Shown here: in pieces, positions 7,700 to 15,582 of the stretch | How the letters are laid out: each line of letters starts with the position of its first letter | How positions within the stretch are numbered: position 1 is the first letter of the stretch | NCBI GenBank assembly: GCA_029255105.1 | Contig: JAQWWH010000002.1 | Location: 1-36,561, forward strand | Direction of reading: 5' to 3' | Source of the DNA: Flavimaricola sp. | Lineage (GTDB): Bacteria > Pseudomonadota > Alphaproteobacteria > Rhodobacterales > Rhodobacteraceae | DNA length: 36,561 nucleotides | Made by a program: the position numbers and the translations under genes | The notes under the pieces: model-generated | What the model was told of the DNA's origin: nothing | The model's input: only the letters and a program-made list of their open reading frames with translations | The model's database searches: none

Positions 7700-9154
7700 A
7701 TGACACAACAGCAAAGCCAGGGCCAAGGCCAAAGCCAAAGCCAGACATTCGATGAGATGTGGGGACGCGAGGCAGGCCTGCGCGAACCCTATGCTCCGTT
7801 CAACAACTGGTTCGCCGATGAGGACCCGGCCCGATTACGCCGCAAGCAGCGCGAGGCCGAAGAGGTTTTCCGCCTGACCGGCATCACCTTCAACGTGTAT
7901 GGCCGCGAAGAAGCGGCCGAGCGTCTGATCCCCTTCGACATCATCCCCCGCATCATCTCGGGCCGGGAGTGGAGCAAACTTGCCCGCGGCATCGAACAGC
8001 GGGTCCGGGCGATCAACGCCTTTCTCCACGACATCTATCACCGTCAGGAAATCATCCGGGCGGGCCGGGTTCCGGCCGAGATGATCGCCAAGAACGCGGC
8101 CTTTCTGCCCCAGATGATCGGGGTCACCCCGCCCGGCGGCGTCTACACCCATATCGTGGGCATTGATCTGGTCCGCACCGGCGACGACGACTTTTTTGTC
8201 CTTGAGGACAATGCCCGCACGCCCAGCGGCGTCAGCTATATGCTGGAAAACCGCGAAACCATGCTCCAGATGTTTCCAGAGCTGTTTTCAAAGAACCGGG
8301 TCCAGCCGGTGTCGAACTATCCCAAGCTGTTGCACCGCAGCCTGTCGGCCTGCGCGCCCGCGGCCTGCACCGGCAATCCGGTCGTCGCGGTGTTGACGCC
8401 GGGCATCTACAACTCGGCCTATTACGAACACTCGTTCCTTGCCGACAAGATGGGCGTGGAGCTGGTCGAAGGCCATGACCTGCGCGTTGTGGATGGCCGC
8501 ATCGCCATGCGCACGACCCAGGGCTACCAGCCCATCGACGTGATCTACCGGCGCATCGACGACGACTACCTCGACCCGTTGAACTTCAACCCAGAAAGCG
8601 CGCTTGGCGTGCCCGGCATCATGGATGTCTATCGTTCGGGCGGGATCACGATCGCCAATGCGCCGGGAACCGGGATCGCCGATGACAAGGCGATCTATAG
8701 CTATATGCCTGATATCGTTGAGTTCTATACAGGCGAAAAGGCGATCCTTCAGAACGTGCCGACCTGGCGTTGTTCCGAGGCTGACAGCCTGGCCTATGTC
8801 CTCGACAATCTTCCCGACCTCGTGGTCAAGGAGGTTCATGGATCAGGCGGTTACGGGATGCTGATCGGGCCGACGGCCAGCCGCAAGGAAATCGCGGCCT
8901 TCCGGGACAAGCTCAAGGCACGACCCTCGAACTACATCGCCCAGCCGACGCTTAGCCTGTCGACGGTGCCGATCTTTACCAAAGCGGGCCTTGCCCCCCG
9001 GCACGTCGATCTGCGGCCCTTTGTTCTGGTCTCGCCCGAAGGGGTCAAGATCACGCCCGGCGGTCTGACCCGCGTGGCGCTCAAGAAAGGCAGTCTGGTG
9101 GTGAACTCCAGCCAGGGAGGCGGCACCAAGGACACCTGGGTGCTGGAGGAATAG
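7700..9154 (+). CDS. circularly permuted type 2 ATP-grasp protein (DUF404/DUF407)
   Basis: This 484-residue protein belongs to the circularly permuted ATP-grasp family found with alpha-E, transglutaminase-like and Anbu genes, and is proposed to form amide or peptide-like bonds with ATP. Visible blocks include FDEMWGREAGLREPY, FIRST-half AERLIPFDIIPRIIS, the core DDFFVLEDNARTPSGVSYML, FNPESALGVPGIMDVYRSG and KEVHGSGGYGMLIGP. The start is set at 7700 because the family usually begins just before FDEM. A frame start at 7625 would add 25 residues with no ribosome site. The N-terminus is Gln-rich (QSQGQGQSQSQ) from a 6-bp repeat. The next gene starts four bases after the stop. The substrate is unknown. 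Confidence 0.85.
   Translation: MTQQQSQGQGQSQSQTFDEMWGREAGLREPYAPFNNWFADEDPARLRRKQREAEEVFRLTGITFNVYGREEAAERLIPFDIIPRIISGREWSKLARGIEQRVRAINAFLHDIYHRQEIIRAGRVPAEMIAKNAAFLPQMIGVTPPGGVYTHIVGIDLVRTGDDDFFVLEDNARTPSGVSYMLENRETMLQMFPELFSKNRVQPVSNYPKLLHRSLSACAPAACTGNPVVAVLTPGIYNSAYYEHSFLADKMGVELVEGHDLRVVDGRIAMRTTQGYQPIDVIYRRIDDDYLDPLNFNPESALGVPGIMDVYRSGGITIANAPGTGIADDKAIYSYMPDIVEFYTGEKAILQNVPTWRCSEADSLAYVLDNLPDLVVKEVHGSGGYGMLIGPTASRKEIAAFRDKLKARPSNYIAQPTLSLSTVPIFTKAGLAPRHVDLRPFVLVSPEGVKITPGGLTRVALKKGSLVVNSSQGGGTKDTWVLEE
7716..7745 (+). repeat. 6-bp tandem repeat, five copies
   Basis: GCCAGG, GCCAAG, GCCAAA, GCCAAA, GCCAGA follow one another in frame near the start of the ATP-grasp gene and encode an alternating Gln-Ser/Gln-Gly tract. 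It is a plausible slippage site that changes only the disordered N-terminus. Confidence 0.8.
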
Positions 9155-9158
9155 GGCC

Positions 9159-10097
9159 ATGCTAGGAAAAACCGCAGGCGGCCTCTTCTGGATGTTCCGC
9201 AACCTCGAACGCTCTGAAAACACCGCCCGGATGGTCGAGGCGGGGCAGCGGATCGCGCTGACCCGATCGGCCTCGGACGATGAATGGACCAGCGTCCTGC
9301 AATCGGCTGGCGTGCTTTGGGGATATAACGAGAAATATGACGAGGTGACCCGCGATCAGGCCATCGACTGGATGCTGCGTGATCGTGCAAACCCCTCAAG
9401 CGTGATGTCTGTCGTGGAAAGTGCCCGCAACAACGCCAAGCTGGTGCGCACCGCCCTGACCCGCGAAGTCTGGGAAAGCGTCAATGAATGCTGGATGGTC
9501 CTCAAGGACACCCTTGCCCGCAAGGTCAGCGAGCGGGACCTGCCCCACGTCATCACCCAGATCCGGCAGCGGGCGGCCTTTGTGCGGGGCGCGATGCATG
9601 GCACCATGCTGCGCAACGACATCTATGACTTTGCCCGCGTCGGCACCTTCATCGAACGGGCAGACAACACGGCGCGGATCCTGGACGTCAAATATTACGT
9701 CCTGCTTCCCTCTGCCTCGGCGGTCGGCTCTTCAATCGACAACGTGCAGTGGGAGTCGATCCTGCGCTCAGTCTCGGCCGAGGGCGGGTTTCGCCTGACC
9801 TACGGACAAGAGGTCCGCCCGCGCGAGATTTCGCAATTCCTGATCCTGGACAAGCGGATGCCGCGTAGCCTTGTGTTCTGTTGCGAAAAGATCCGCGACA
9901 ACCTTGGTTATCTTGCACAGGACTATGGCACCCGCTTGCCCTGCCACGACATGGCCGACAGCCTGTGTCGCCAGGTCTCGGAACGCAGGATCGAGGATAT
10001 TTTCGACACCGGCCTGCACGAATTCATCGGCAGCTTCATTGTCGACCTTGTCGCCCTAAGCAGGCAGACAGAATTGGACTACCGTTTCTATGAATGA
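9159..10097 (+). CDS. alpha-E domain-containing protein (DUF403)
   Basis: This 312-residue, mostly helical protein begins MLGKTAGGLFWMFRNLERSE, the hallmark start of the alpha-E (DUF403) family, with Arg- and Glu-rich segments such as NLERSENTARMVEAGQRIAL and FIERADNTARILDVKYY. The family has no established activity but is almost always next to the circularly permuted ATP-grasp gene, as here (four-base gap), so the two probably act together. Its 3' end overlaps the transglutaminase start by eight bases, indicating translational coupling. Confidence 0.88.
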   Translation: MLGKTAGGLFWMFRNLERSENTARMVEAGQRIALTRSASDDEWTSVLQSAGVLWGYNEKYDEVTRDQAIDWMLRDRANPSSVMSVVESARNNAKLVRTALTREVWESVNECWMVLKDTLARKVSERDLPHVITQIRQRAAFVRGAMHGTMLRNDIYDFARVGTFIERADNTARILDVKYYVLLPSASAVGSSIDNVQWESILRSVSAEGGFRLTYGQEVRPREISQFLILDKRMPRSLVFCCEKIRDNLGYLAQDYGTRLPCHDMADSLCRQVSERRIEDIFDTGLHEFIGSFIVDLVALSRQTELDYRFYE

Positions 10098-10902
10098 CCT
10101 GATGCACCTTCGGATCGCCCATACGACGACCTATACCTACGACGCCCCGGTCACCTACGGGCTGCAACAGATCCGCCTGACCCCAAAATCCCATGGGGCC
10201 CAAACCGTTTTGTCATGGTCGACGAAAGTCACCGGCGGGAAAAAGCAGCTTAGTTTTGAGGATGCCCACCGCAATACCGTGGATCTTATCAGCTCGGACC
10301 CCGGCACGACCGAAATCGTGGTCCGCTGCGAAGGCGAGGTTGAGGTGCGCGACAATTCGGGCGTCACCGGCCCTCATGCGGGGTTCATGCCGCTTTGGAT
10401 GTTCGAACGCACGACACCGGCCACCAAGCCCGGCCCCTTGTCGCGCAAACTGGTGGCCGAGCTGGACCGCGACGCCCCCGCTCTGGCCCGCCTGCATGCC
10501 CTGTCACAGGCCATCCACGACGCCGTCATCTATGAGACGGGGTCCTCCGAAATCGGCTGGGGGGCCGAGGATGTGTTGGCCGCGGGATGCGGTGTCTGCC
10601 AGGATCATGCCCATGTCTTTATCGCCTGCGCCCGCCTGATGGGCGTGCCCGCCCGCTATGTGTCGGGCTACCTGATGATGGACGACCGGGTGGTGCAGGA
10701 TGCGACCCACGCCTGGGCCGAGGCCTGGTTGCCCGAACTGGGCTGGGTCGGATTTGATATCTCAAACGCCATATCGCCCGATACCCGTTACGTCCGTATC
10801 GCAACGGGTCTGGACTATTTCGAGGCCGCCCCTGTATCAGGGATGAGATTCGGAGCCAGCGGCGAACGCATGTCGGTGACCGTTGAGGTTCAGCAACAAT
10901 AA
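10090..10902 (+). CDS. transglutaminase-like cysteine protease family protein
   Basis: The 270-residue protein has the N-terminal beta domain typical of this class (LRIAHTTTYTYDAPV) and a C-terminal transglutaminase core. The catalytic Cys lies in AAGCGVCQDHAHVFIACARL, the His in DATHAWAEAWLP and the Asp in GWVGFDISN. In this operon type it is thought to hydrolyse or transfer peptide-like amide bonds, the reverse of an ATP-grasp ligase. No signal peptide is seen, so it should be cytoplasmic. The next gene, Anbu, begins 12 bases downstream. Confidence 0.88.
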   Translation: MNDLMHLRIAHTTTYTYDAPVTYGLQQIRLTPKSHGAQTVLSWSTKVTGGKKQLSFEDAHRNTVDLISSDPGTTEIVVRCEGEVEVRDNSGVTGPHAGFMPLWMFERTTPATKPGPLSRKLVAELDRDAPALARLHALSQAIHDAVIYETGSSEIGWGAEDVLAAGCGVCQDHAHVFIACARLMGVPARYVSGYLMMDDRVVQDATHAWAEAWLPELGWVGFDISNAISPDTRYVRIATGLDYFEAAPVSGMRFGASGERMSVTVEVQQQ

Positions 10903-10914
10903 CAGGCGCAGGCA

Positions 10915-11646
10915 ATGACCTATTGTGTGGCTCTTCGGATCGACCGTGGCCTTGTGTTCATGTCCGACACCCGGACGAATGCCGGTCTCGACAACATCTC
11001 GACCTATCGCAAGATGTTCTCGTGGGAGGATCCGGGCGAAAGCTTTGTGACCATCATGACCGCGGGCAATCTGGCCACGACACAGTCCGTCGTCAGCCTG
11101 ATCGAAGAGCGGATGAAAGCCCCCGGTGATCGGAACCCGTCAATCCTTGGCCTGCCGTCGATGTTCCAGGTCGCCCGCCTGATCGGGACCACCCTCAAAG
11201 AGGTGATCGCCGAGCACAAGCGCACCGGGATGGAAGCGTCAAACACCTTCAACGCCTCTGTCATCGTGGGTGGTCAGACCAAGGGCAGCGAACCGCGCCT
11301 GTTCCTGGTCTATCCCGAAGGCAACTTTGTCGAGGCCGGTCCCGACACCCCGTTTTTCCAGATCGGCGAAATGAAATACGGCCGCCCCATCCTCGTCCGG
11401 GCCTTTGATCCCGCGATGAGCTTTGAGGCTGCGGCCAAGCTGCTGTTTGTCAGCTTTGATTCGACCATCAAGGCAAACCTGTCGGTCGGCCTTCCGCTGG
11501 ACTTGCAAATCTACGAAACCGGATCCCTGAGAAAGGGTGTTGAGCGACGGGTCGAGGCGGATGACACCGACTTTCAGACCATCTCGCAGGGCTGGGGAGA
11601 TGCCCTGAAGATGGCCTTCGACAGCCTGCCGGACGTCATCCTCTAA
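10915..11646 (+). CDS. Anbu, proteasome-type protease
   Basis: This 243-residue protein starts MTYCVALRIDRGLVFMSDTRTNAGLDNISTY. Thr2 would become the N-terminal nucleophile after removal of Met1, and Asp and Lys residues follow in the usual positions (SDTRTNAG, YRKMF). This matches Anbu, the proposed ancestral beta-subunit related to HslV and 20S proteasomes. Known Anbu proteins form open helical assemblies rather than closed rings, and their substrates are unknown. The linkage to ATP-grasp, alpha-E and transglutaminase genes is the conserved context of the family. Confidence 0.88.
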   Translation: MTYCVALRIDRGLVFMSDTRTNAGLDNISTYRKMFSWEDPGESFVTIMTAGNLATTQSVVSLIEERMKAPGDRNPSILGLPSMFQVARLIGTTLKEVIAEHKRTGMEASNTFNASVIVGGQTKGSEPRLFLVYPEGNFVEAGPDTPFFQIGEMKYGRPILVRAFDPAMSFEAAAKLLFVSFDSTIKANLSVGLPLDLQIYETGSLRKGVERRVEADDTDFQTISQGWGDALKMAFDSLPDVIL

Positions 11647-11662
11647 CAAACGGACCAAATTC

Positions 11663-12406
11663 ATGCGCGCTTATGCCATTGGCGACATCCATGGCCACCT
11701 TGGGCTATTGCAAGAGGCCCATGTCCTGATCGCCCGCGACCGGCGGCTGACCGGTGACGACACCGCCCCCGTTGTCCATCTGGGCGATCTGGTGGACCGG
11801 GGTCCGGACAGCGCTGGCGTCATCGACTGGCTGGTGGCGGGCCCGGCCAAGGGCGGTCCCTGGATCACGCTGAAGGGCAACCATGATTTCATGTTTGCCC
11901 TGTTCCTTGACGATCCCCGCGCCAAGGACCCCGGCCTGCGGTCGGACCTTGGCTGGCTGCACCCCCGACTGGGGGGACCGACGACGCTGGCCAGCTACGG
12001 CATTGCCGATGTCGCGGCCCGCACCCTCGACGATCTGCATGAAGAGGCGTTGGCAAAGGTTCCGCCCGAACATCGCCAGTTTCTGGAGGCCCTGCCCCTG
12101 ATGCACCAGACCGCAGGTGCCATCTTTGTCCATGCAGGCCTGCGTCCCGGTATCCCGCTGGACCAGCAAAAGCCGACCGATCTGATGTGGATCCGGGCCG
12201 AGTTTCACAACGACCGGCGCGATCACGGTGGCCTTGTGGTGCATGGGCACACGCCCGTGGACGTGCCAAAGCACTACGGCAACCGCCTGAACCTTGATAC
12301 CGGTGCCGCCTATGGTGGACCGCTGACCGTCGCGGTGATCGAGGATGGCAAGGCGACCCAACTGACCGACGACGGCCGCTTACCGTTGGTGCCCCTTACC
12401 TACTAG
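11663..12406 (+). CDS. metallophosphoesterase, PP1-like serine/threonine phosphatase family
   Basis: The 247-residue protein shows the full metallophosphoesterase signature: GDIHGH near residue 7, GDLVDRGPDS near 43, GNHD near 73, HAGLRPG near 154 and HGHTPVD near 192. These are two-metal phosphoesterases acting on phosphoproteins or on dinucleoside polyphosphates (PrpA or ApaH-like), and sequence alone does not separate these. It starts 16 bases after the Anbu stop and is probably co-transcribed, which would make it a fifth member of the operon. The gene ends 23 bases from the convergent cardiolipin synthase gene, with no clear terminator between. Confidence 0.85.
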   Translation: MRAYAIGDIHGHLGLLQEAHVLIARDRRLTGDDTAPVVHLGDLVDRGPDSAGVIDWLVAGPAKGGPWITLKGNHDFMFALFLDDPRAKDPGLRSDLGWLHPRLGGPTTLASYGIADVAARTLDDLHEEALAKVPPEHRQFLEALPLMHQTAGAIFVHAGLRPGIPLDQQKPTDLMWIRAEFHNDRRDHGGLVVHGHTPVDVPKHYGNRLNLDTGAAYGGPLTVAVIEDGKATQLTDDGRLPLVPLTY

Positions 12407-12429
12407 GCGTCAACAACCGGTCCCAGTCG

Positions 12430-13806
12430 TCAAAGGACTGGCGACCCCAGTCTGAACACGCCTTCGGCCACCCGCCGGCTGAAACTTGCGCGGGGGACCC
12501 CTGCCTTGCAGTCGGGCAAGAGGTCCAGAAACCAGCCTTCAAGCGCGCCAACCGCGCTGGCGTCGTACACGAACAGGTCGACCTCAAAGTTCAGCAACAT
12601 GCTGCGGACGTCGAAATTGGCCGATCCGACAAAGGCCACATCGTCAATCAGACCCGCCTTGGCGTGGATCATGCCCGGTTGCCAAAGCAGGACCTTGCAC
12701 CCGGCATCCTCCATTTCGCGCAAATACGCCCCCCGGGCGAAATCGGCGAGCCGCTGGTTCGATTTGCGGGGCAGCACGATCCGCACGTCGACACCCCGCC
12801 GGGCGGCGATGGTCAGGGCGTTGCCCAGCAATTCGGTCGGCAGGAAATAGGGCGTCACGATCCAGACCCTTTCACGGGCCGCGTGAATCGACTGGACCAG
12901 CCCGTCGTGCAGCGGGTCCAGCACCAGATCGGGCCCGGCAGGGACAACCTGAACGGTGGCATCGCCCTTTTGGGGGACAGGCCCCGAGTGCGGGCGACGG
13001 TCCGGCACCCCACCTGCAACCTCCCAGTCTGAAATGAAGATATCCTCGAAATGGGCCACGGCCGGGCCGGTCAGGTCAAAGCCAAGATCGTTCCACTGGC
13101 CGGGGACGGGTTCAGGGCCAAGATAGTCCTCTCCCACGTTCATGCCGCCGCTAAAGACGCGCATCCCGTCCGCGATGACCATCTTGCGATGGTTGCGCAG
13201 GTTCAGCTTGCCATTGCCCGGACGCTGGATGAGGGGCGAAAAGAAACGCACCTCACCGCCCGCCGCCTTGAGGCCCGCGATGGCCCGGCGTGGCGGGCGC
13301 AGGCTACCGAACCGGTCCAGAAGCAGGCGGACCTTGACCCCCTCGTGGGCGCGTCGGGTCAGGGCCTTTACAAAGGCCACGCCGACCGGGTCGTCGGCCA
13401 CGATGTAGAACAGCACATCAATGCTGTCGGTCGCCGTTTCGGCGATGTTCGACAGGGCCGCATGAGCAAGAACCGGATCGGCCAAAAGGGTGAAGTCGTG
13501 GCCCGGGGTCGCAGCGGGCAGGCCAAACTGATGAAACACATGATCGAGACGGGCCGCCTCTGCCCCGCCGCTGGCCTCCGGCGCCATCTCAGGGGTGAAC
13601 ACGATGGGGGCAAACCGGCCGCTTTGCTTGCGAAATCCAAGCAGGAGGAACAGGGGCAAGGCCAGATAGGGCACCACGATCATGAACAACAGCCAGGCCA
13701 CCGCCGACTGGGGCGACCGCCTTTGCTGCAAAACCACCACTGCCATCAACAGGCTTAGCAGCGTGACTAGAACGATCTCAAGGTGGGTGGTGATCAGCGT
13801 GGACAT
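12430..13806 (-). CDS. cls: cardiolipin synthase (phospholipase D family)
   Basis: The protein has 458 residues from the chosen ATG at 13806, which has an AAAGGA site eight bases upstream. A longer in-frame start at 13869 lacks one. Two N-terminal membrane segments (about residues 8-26 and 35-57) are followed by two phospholipase D motifs, HRKMVIADG and HAKAGLIDD, each with the HxKxxxxD pattern. Cardiolipin synthases join phosphatidylglycerol molecules at the inner membrane. The spacing and the two transmembrane segments favour Cls over a soluble phospholipase D. It stands alone on the minus strand, 88 bases downstream of a gntR gene and convergent with the phosphatase gene. Confidence 0.9.
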   Translation of the reverse strand: MSTLITTHLEIVLVTLLSLLMAVVVLQQRRSPQSAVAWLLFMIVVPYLALPLFLLLGFRKQSGRFAPIVFTPEMAPEASGGAEAARLDHVFHQFGLPAATPGHDFTLLADPVLAHAALSNIAETATDSIDVLFYIVADDPVGVAFVKALTRRAHEGVKVRLLLDRFGSLRPPRRAIAGLKAAGGEVRFFSPLIQRPGNGKLNLRNHRKMVIADGMRVFSGGMNVGEDYLGPEPVPGQWNDLGFDLTGPAVAHFEDIFISDWEVAGGVPDRRPHSGPVPQKGDATVQVVPAGPDLVLDPLHDGLVQSIHAARERVWIVTPYFLPTELLGNALTIAARRGVDVRIVLPRKSNQRLADFARGAYLREMEDAGCKVLLWQPGMIHAKAGLIDDVAFVGSANFDVRSMLLNFEVDLFVYDASAVGALEGWFLDLLPDCKAGVPRASFSRRVAEGVFRLGSPVL

Positions 13807-13894
13807 GGGGCGTCCTTTGGCGAATGTGCCTTGATCATACCCCCTTGCCCCGCCAAAGCCACGCCGCACCTGGAAAGGAGGCTCCGGATGACCT

Positions 13895-14572
13895 TCAGAT
13901 ACTGCTCAACCGGTGACGGCTCAGCAGCTCCAGGATCACCTGCTTGGCATGTGCGCGATGCTCGTGATGCACGGCACGGGCAGCACCCGCATCGCCCCGC
14001 AGGATCGCATCGTAAACAGCGCGGTGGTCAGAGTTCGACTTGGTCGGCTCGGGCCTGATGTATAGCGTGACAAGACGGGCACGGCGCACCTGATCGGACA
14101 TCATCGTCGCGATGGCCTGCAAGCGAACATTTTTGCCCAGGCTGACAAGCTCCTGGTGAAAGATGTCGTCGGCAATAGCCCAGGCTTCCCGATTTTTGAC
14201 AGCGATAGCCTCGTCCATGGCGTCGAGGGCTTGCTTCATTCCAGAAAGCTCCTGCTCTGTATAACCCGCCTTTGCAGCGGTCTCGGCGGCAAGGCTCTCA
14301 AGCTCGGTCAGGATATCGTAAATCTCGGCCATATCTTCAGGCGACACTCGCTTGATCCGCACGCCCTTGCGGGGCCGTACCTCAAGCAGGCCCTGCGCCT
14401 CAAGCAGAACCACAGCTTCGCGGACAGGCGTCCGCGACATGCCAAGAACCTCGGCCAGTTCGCTTTCCAGATGGTCGGTGCCTGCGGCAAGTTCACCCGA
14501 AAAAATCAGGTCGCGCAGCATGTCGACCGCGATGGAAGAATTTGATCTGGTGCGCTCAGCATCCAGGGTCAT
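13895..14572 (-). CDS. GntR family transcriptional regulator, FCD (FadR/VanR) type
   Basis: This 225-residue regulator has an N-terminal winged helix (LRDLIFSGELAAGTDHLES, LAEVLGMSRTPVREAVVLLEAQGLLEVRPRKGVRIKRV) and a C-terminal helical FCD ligand domain with candidate metal ligands in DDIFHQELV, SDHRAVYDAI and HHEHRAHA. It is last in a three-gene operon and overlaps the preceding Gfo/Idh gene by ATGA. A palindrome TTGGTATACCAA lies 39 bases upstream of its start, inside the preceding gene, which suggests autoregulation. Regulators of this class that act on such palindromes (UxuR/ExuR type) control sugar-acid catabolism, consistent with the neighbours. The ligand is unknown. Confidence 0.9.
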   Translation of the reverse strand: MTLDAERTRSNSSIAVDMLRDLIFSGELAAGTDHLESELAEVLGMSRTPVREAVVLLEAQGLLEVRPRKGVRIKRVSPEDMAEIYDILTELESLAAETAAKAGYTEQELSGMKQALDAMDEAIAVKNREAWAIADDIFHQELVSLGKNVRLQAIATMMSDQVRRARLVTLYIRPEPTKSNSDHRAVYDAILRGDAGAARAVHHEHRAHAKQVILELLSRHRLSSI

Positions 14573-15582
14573 TGGCGTGCCATTTCTATCTTTTTGTTCA
14601 AAAATGAAGATTGGTATACCAACTCTTTTACCTCAAGTACGGTCAGGTAATCTATAGCCGTGTTTTCAAAACCCCCACCGTCTGACAAAGCGGCCACAAC
14701 ATGGGCCTGCAGGTGGCGGGCACAATCGCCCCCAAAGATGCCGCTGTTGTCAGGTGGCAAAACGCGAACCTCGTCCTGCTGACCAAAGGCGCGCAGGTAA
14801 AGCGATCCATCGCCGCGCAGGGTGATGCTGCCCCCCGTCCCTTCGAACAGCCCCTCGCCCATCGTGCAGCGGGTGTTTTCGGCGGCATGATCGAGCAGGC
14901 GGTTGCCGTCAAACATCACCCGCACCCCGCCCGGATGATCAAACAGGATATACCCGGCATCCTCACCCGCGATGGCCGGGTTCAATTGGCGCAGGTCGGC
15001 ATAGACCGAAGTGGGGTTGCCGAACAGATATCGAAAGGTGTCGACCCAATGCACCGCTGTTTCATGGACCAGAAAACGGGTCAGCCTTTGAAAATAGGGT
15101 TGCCGGGCCAGATAGGCGTCGGGGCCCTGCCCGTCCCCCGGTCGCATCCGGAAGGTGGCCTGCAAAGGCGTGCTGATCGCGCCGTCATCCAACAGGGTCC
15201 GCAATGCGCGGTACCACGGCTGAAACCGAAAATTCTCGTGCACGATCAGGGGTATGCCCGCCTCTTGCGCCAATAGCGCCATCTCGCGCGCCTCGTCGAT
15301 TGAGGTGCAGAACGGCTTTTGGCAGATGATCGCGCGGGGGGCGTGGCGCAGACCCTCGCGGATCGCCTCTGCATGGCCTTCGGGGGGGATGATGATGTCG
15401 AGTATGTCGGGCGAGGTATGCGCCATCATGTCGGTCAGGGTCGGATAGACCGGCAGCCCGGTGGCCCGCGCCGCATCGCCATCAAGGTCCGAGATCCCGA
15501 CAACCTCGACCCCGTCGATCGCCCGCCAGCCGCTTAGGTGAAACTGGCTGAAGTAGCCTGCCCCAAGGCAGGCGACCTTCAT
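14569..15582 (-). CDS. Gfo/Idh/MocA family oxidoreductase (first of two)
   Basis: The protein has 337 residues from the ATG at 15582, chosen because it forms an ATGA overlap with the upstream stop (a start at 15597 would overlap more). The N-terminal Rossmann fold has KVACLGAGYFSQFH. The family's EKP motif appears as QKPF in CQKPFCTS, and a catalytic-type His region is in HETAVHWVDTF. Such enzymes oxidise or reduce sugars, sugar acids and cyclitols with NAD(P). Sandwiched between an isopropylmalate-dehydrogenase-like enzyme and a GntR regulator, it probably acts on the same acid sugar. Its last 40 bases contain a GntR-type operator. Confidence 0.85.
   Translation of the reverse strand: MKVACLGAGYFSQFHLSGWRAIDGVEVVGISDLDGDAARATGLPVYPTLTDMMAHTSPDILDIIIPPEGHAEAIREGLRHAPRAIICQKPFCTSIDEAREMALLAQEAGIPLIVHENFRFQPWYRALRTLLDDGAISTPLQATFRMRPGDGQGPDAYLARQPYFQRLTRFLVHETAVHWVDTFRYLFGNPTSVYADLRQLNPAIAGEDAGYILFDHPGGVRVMFDGNRLLDHAAENTRCTMGEGLFEGTGGSITLRGDGSLYLRAFGQQDEVRVLPPDNSGIFGGDCARHLQAHVVAALSDGGGFENTAIDYLTVLEVKELVYQSSFLNKKIEMARQ
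14611..14622. promoter_or_regulatory. GntR-type operator TTGGTATACCAA (intragenic)
   Basis: This is a perfect 12-bp palindrome inside the 3' end of the Gfo/Idh gene (encoding part of LVYQ), 39 bases before the start of the gntR gene on the same strand. It shares the GGTATACC core with four other sites in the island. It is likely to control an internal gntR promoter or act as a roadblock. Confidence 0.6.
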
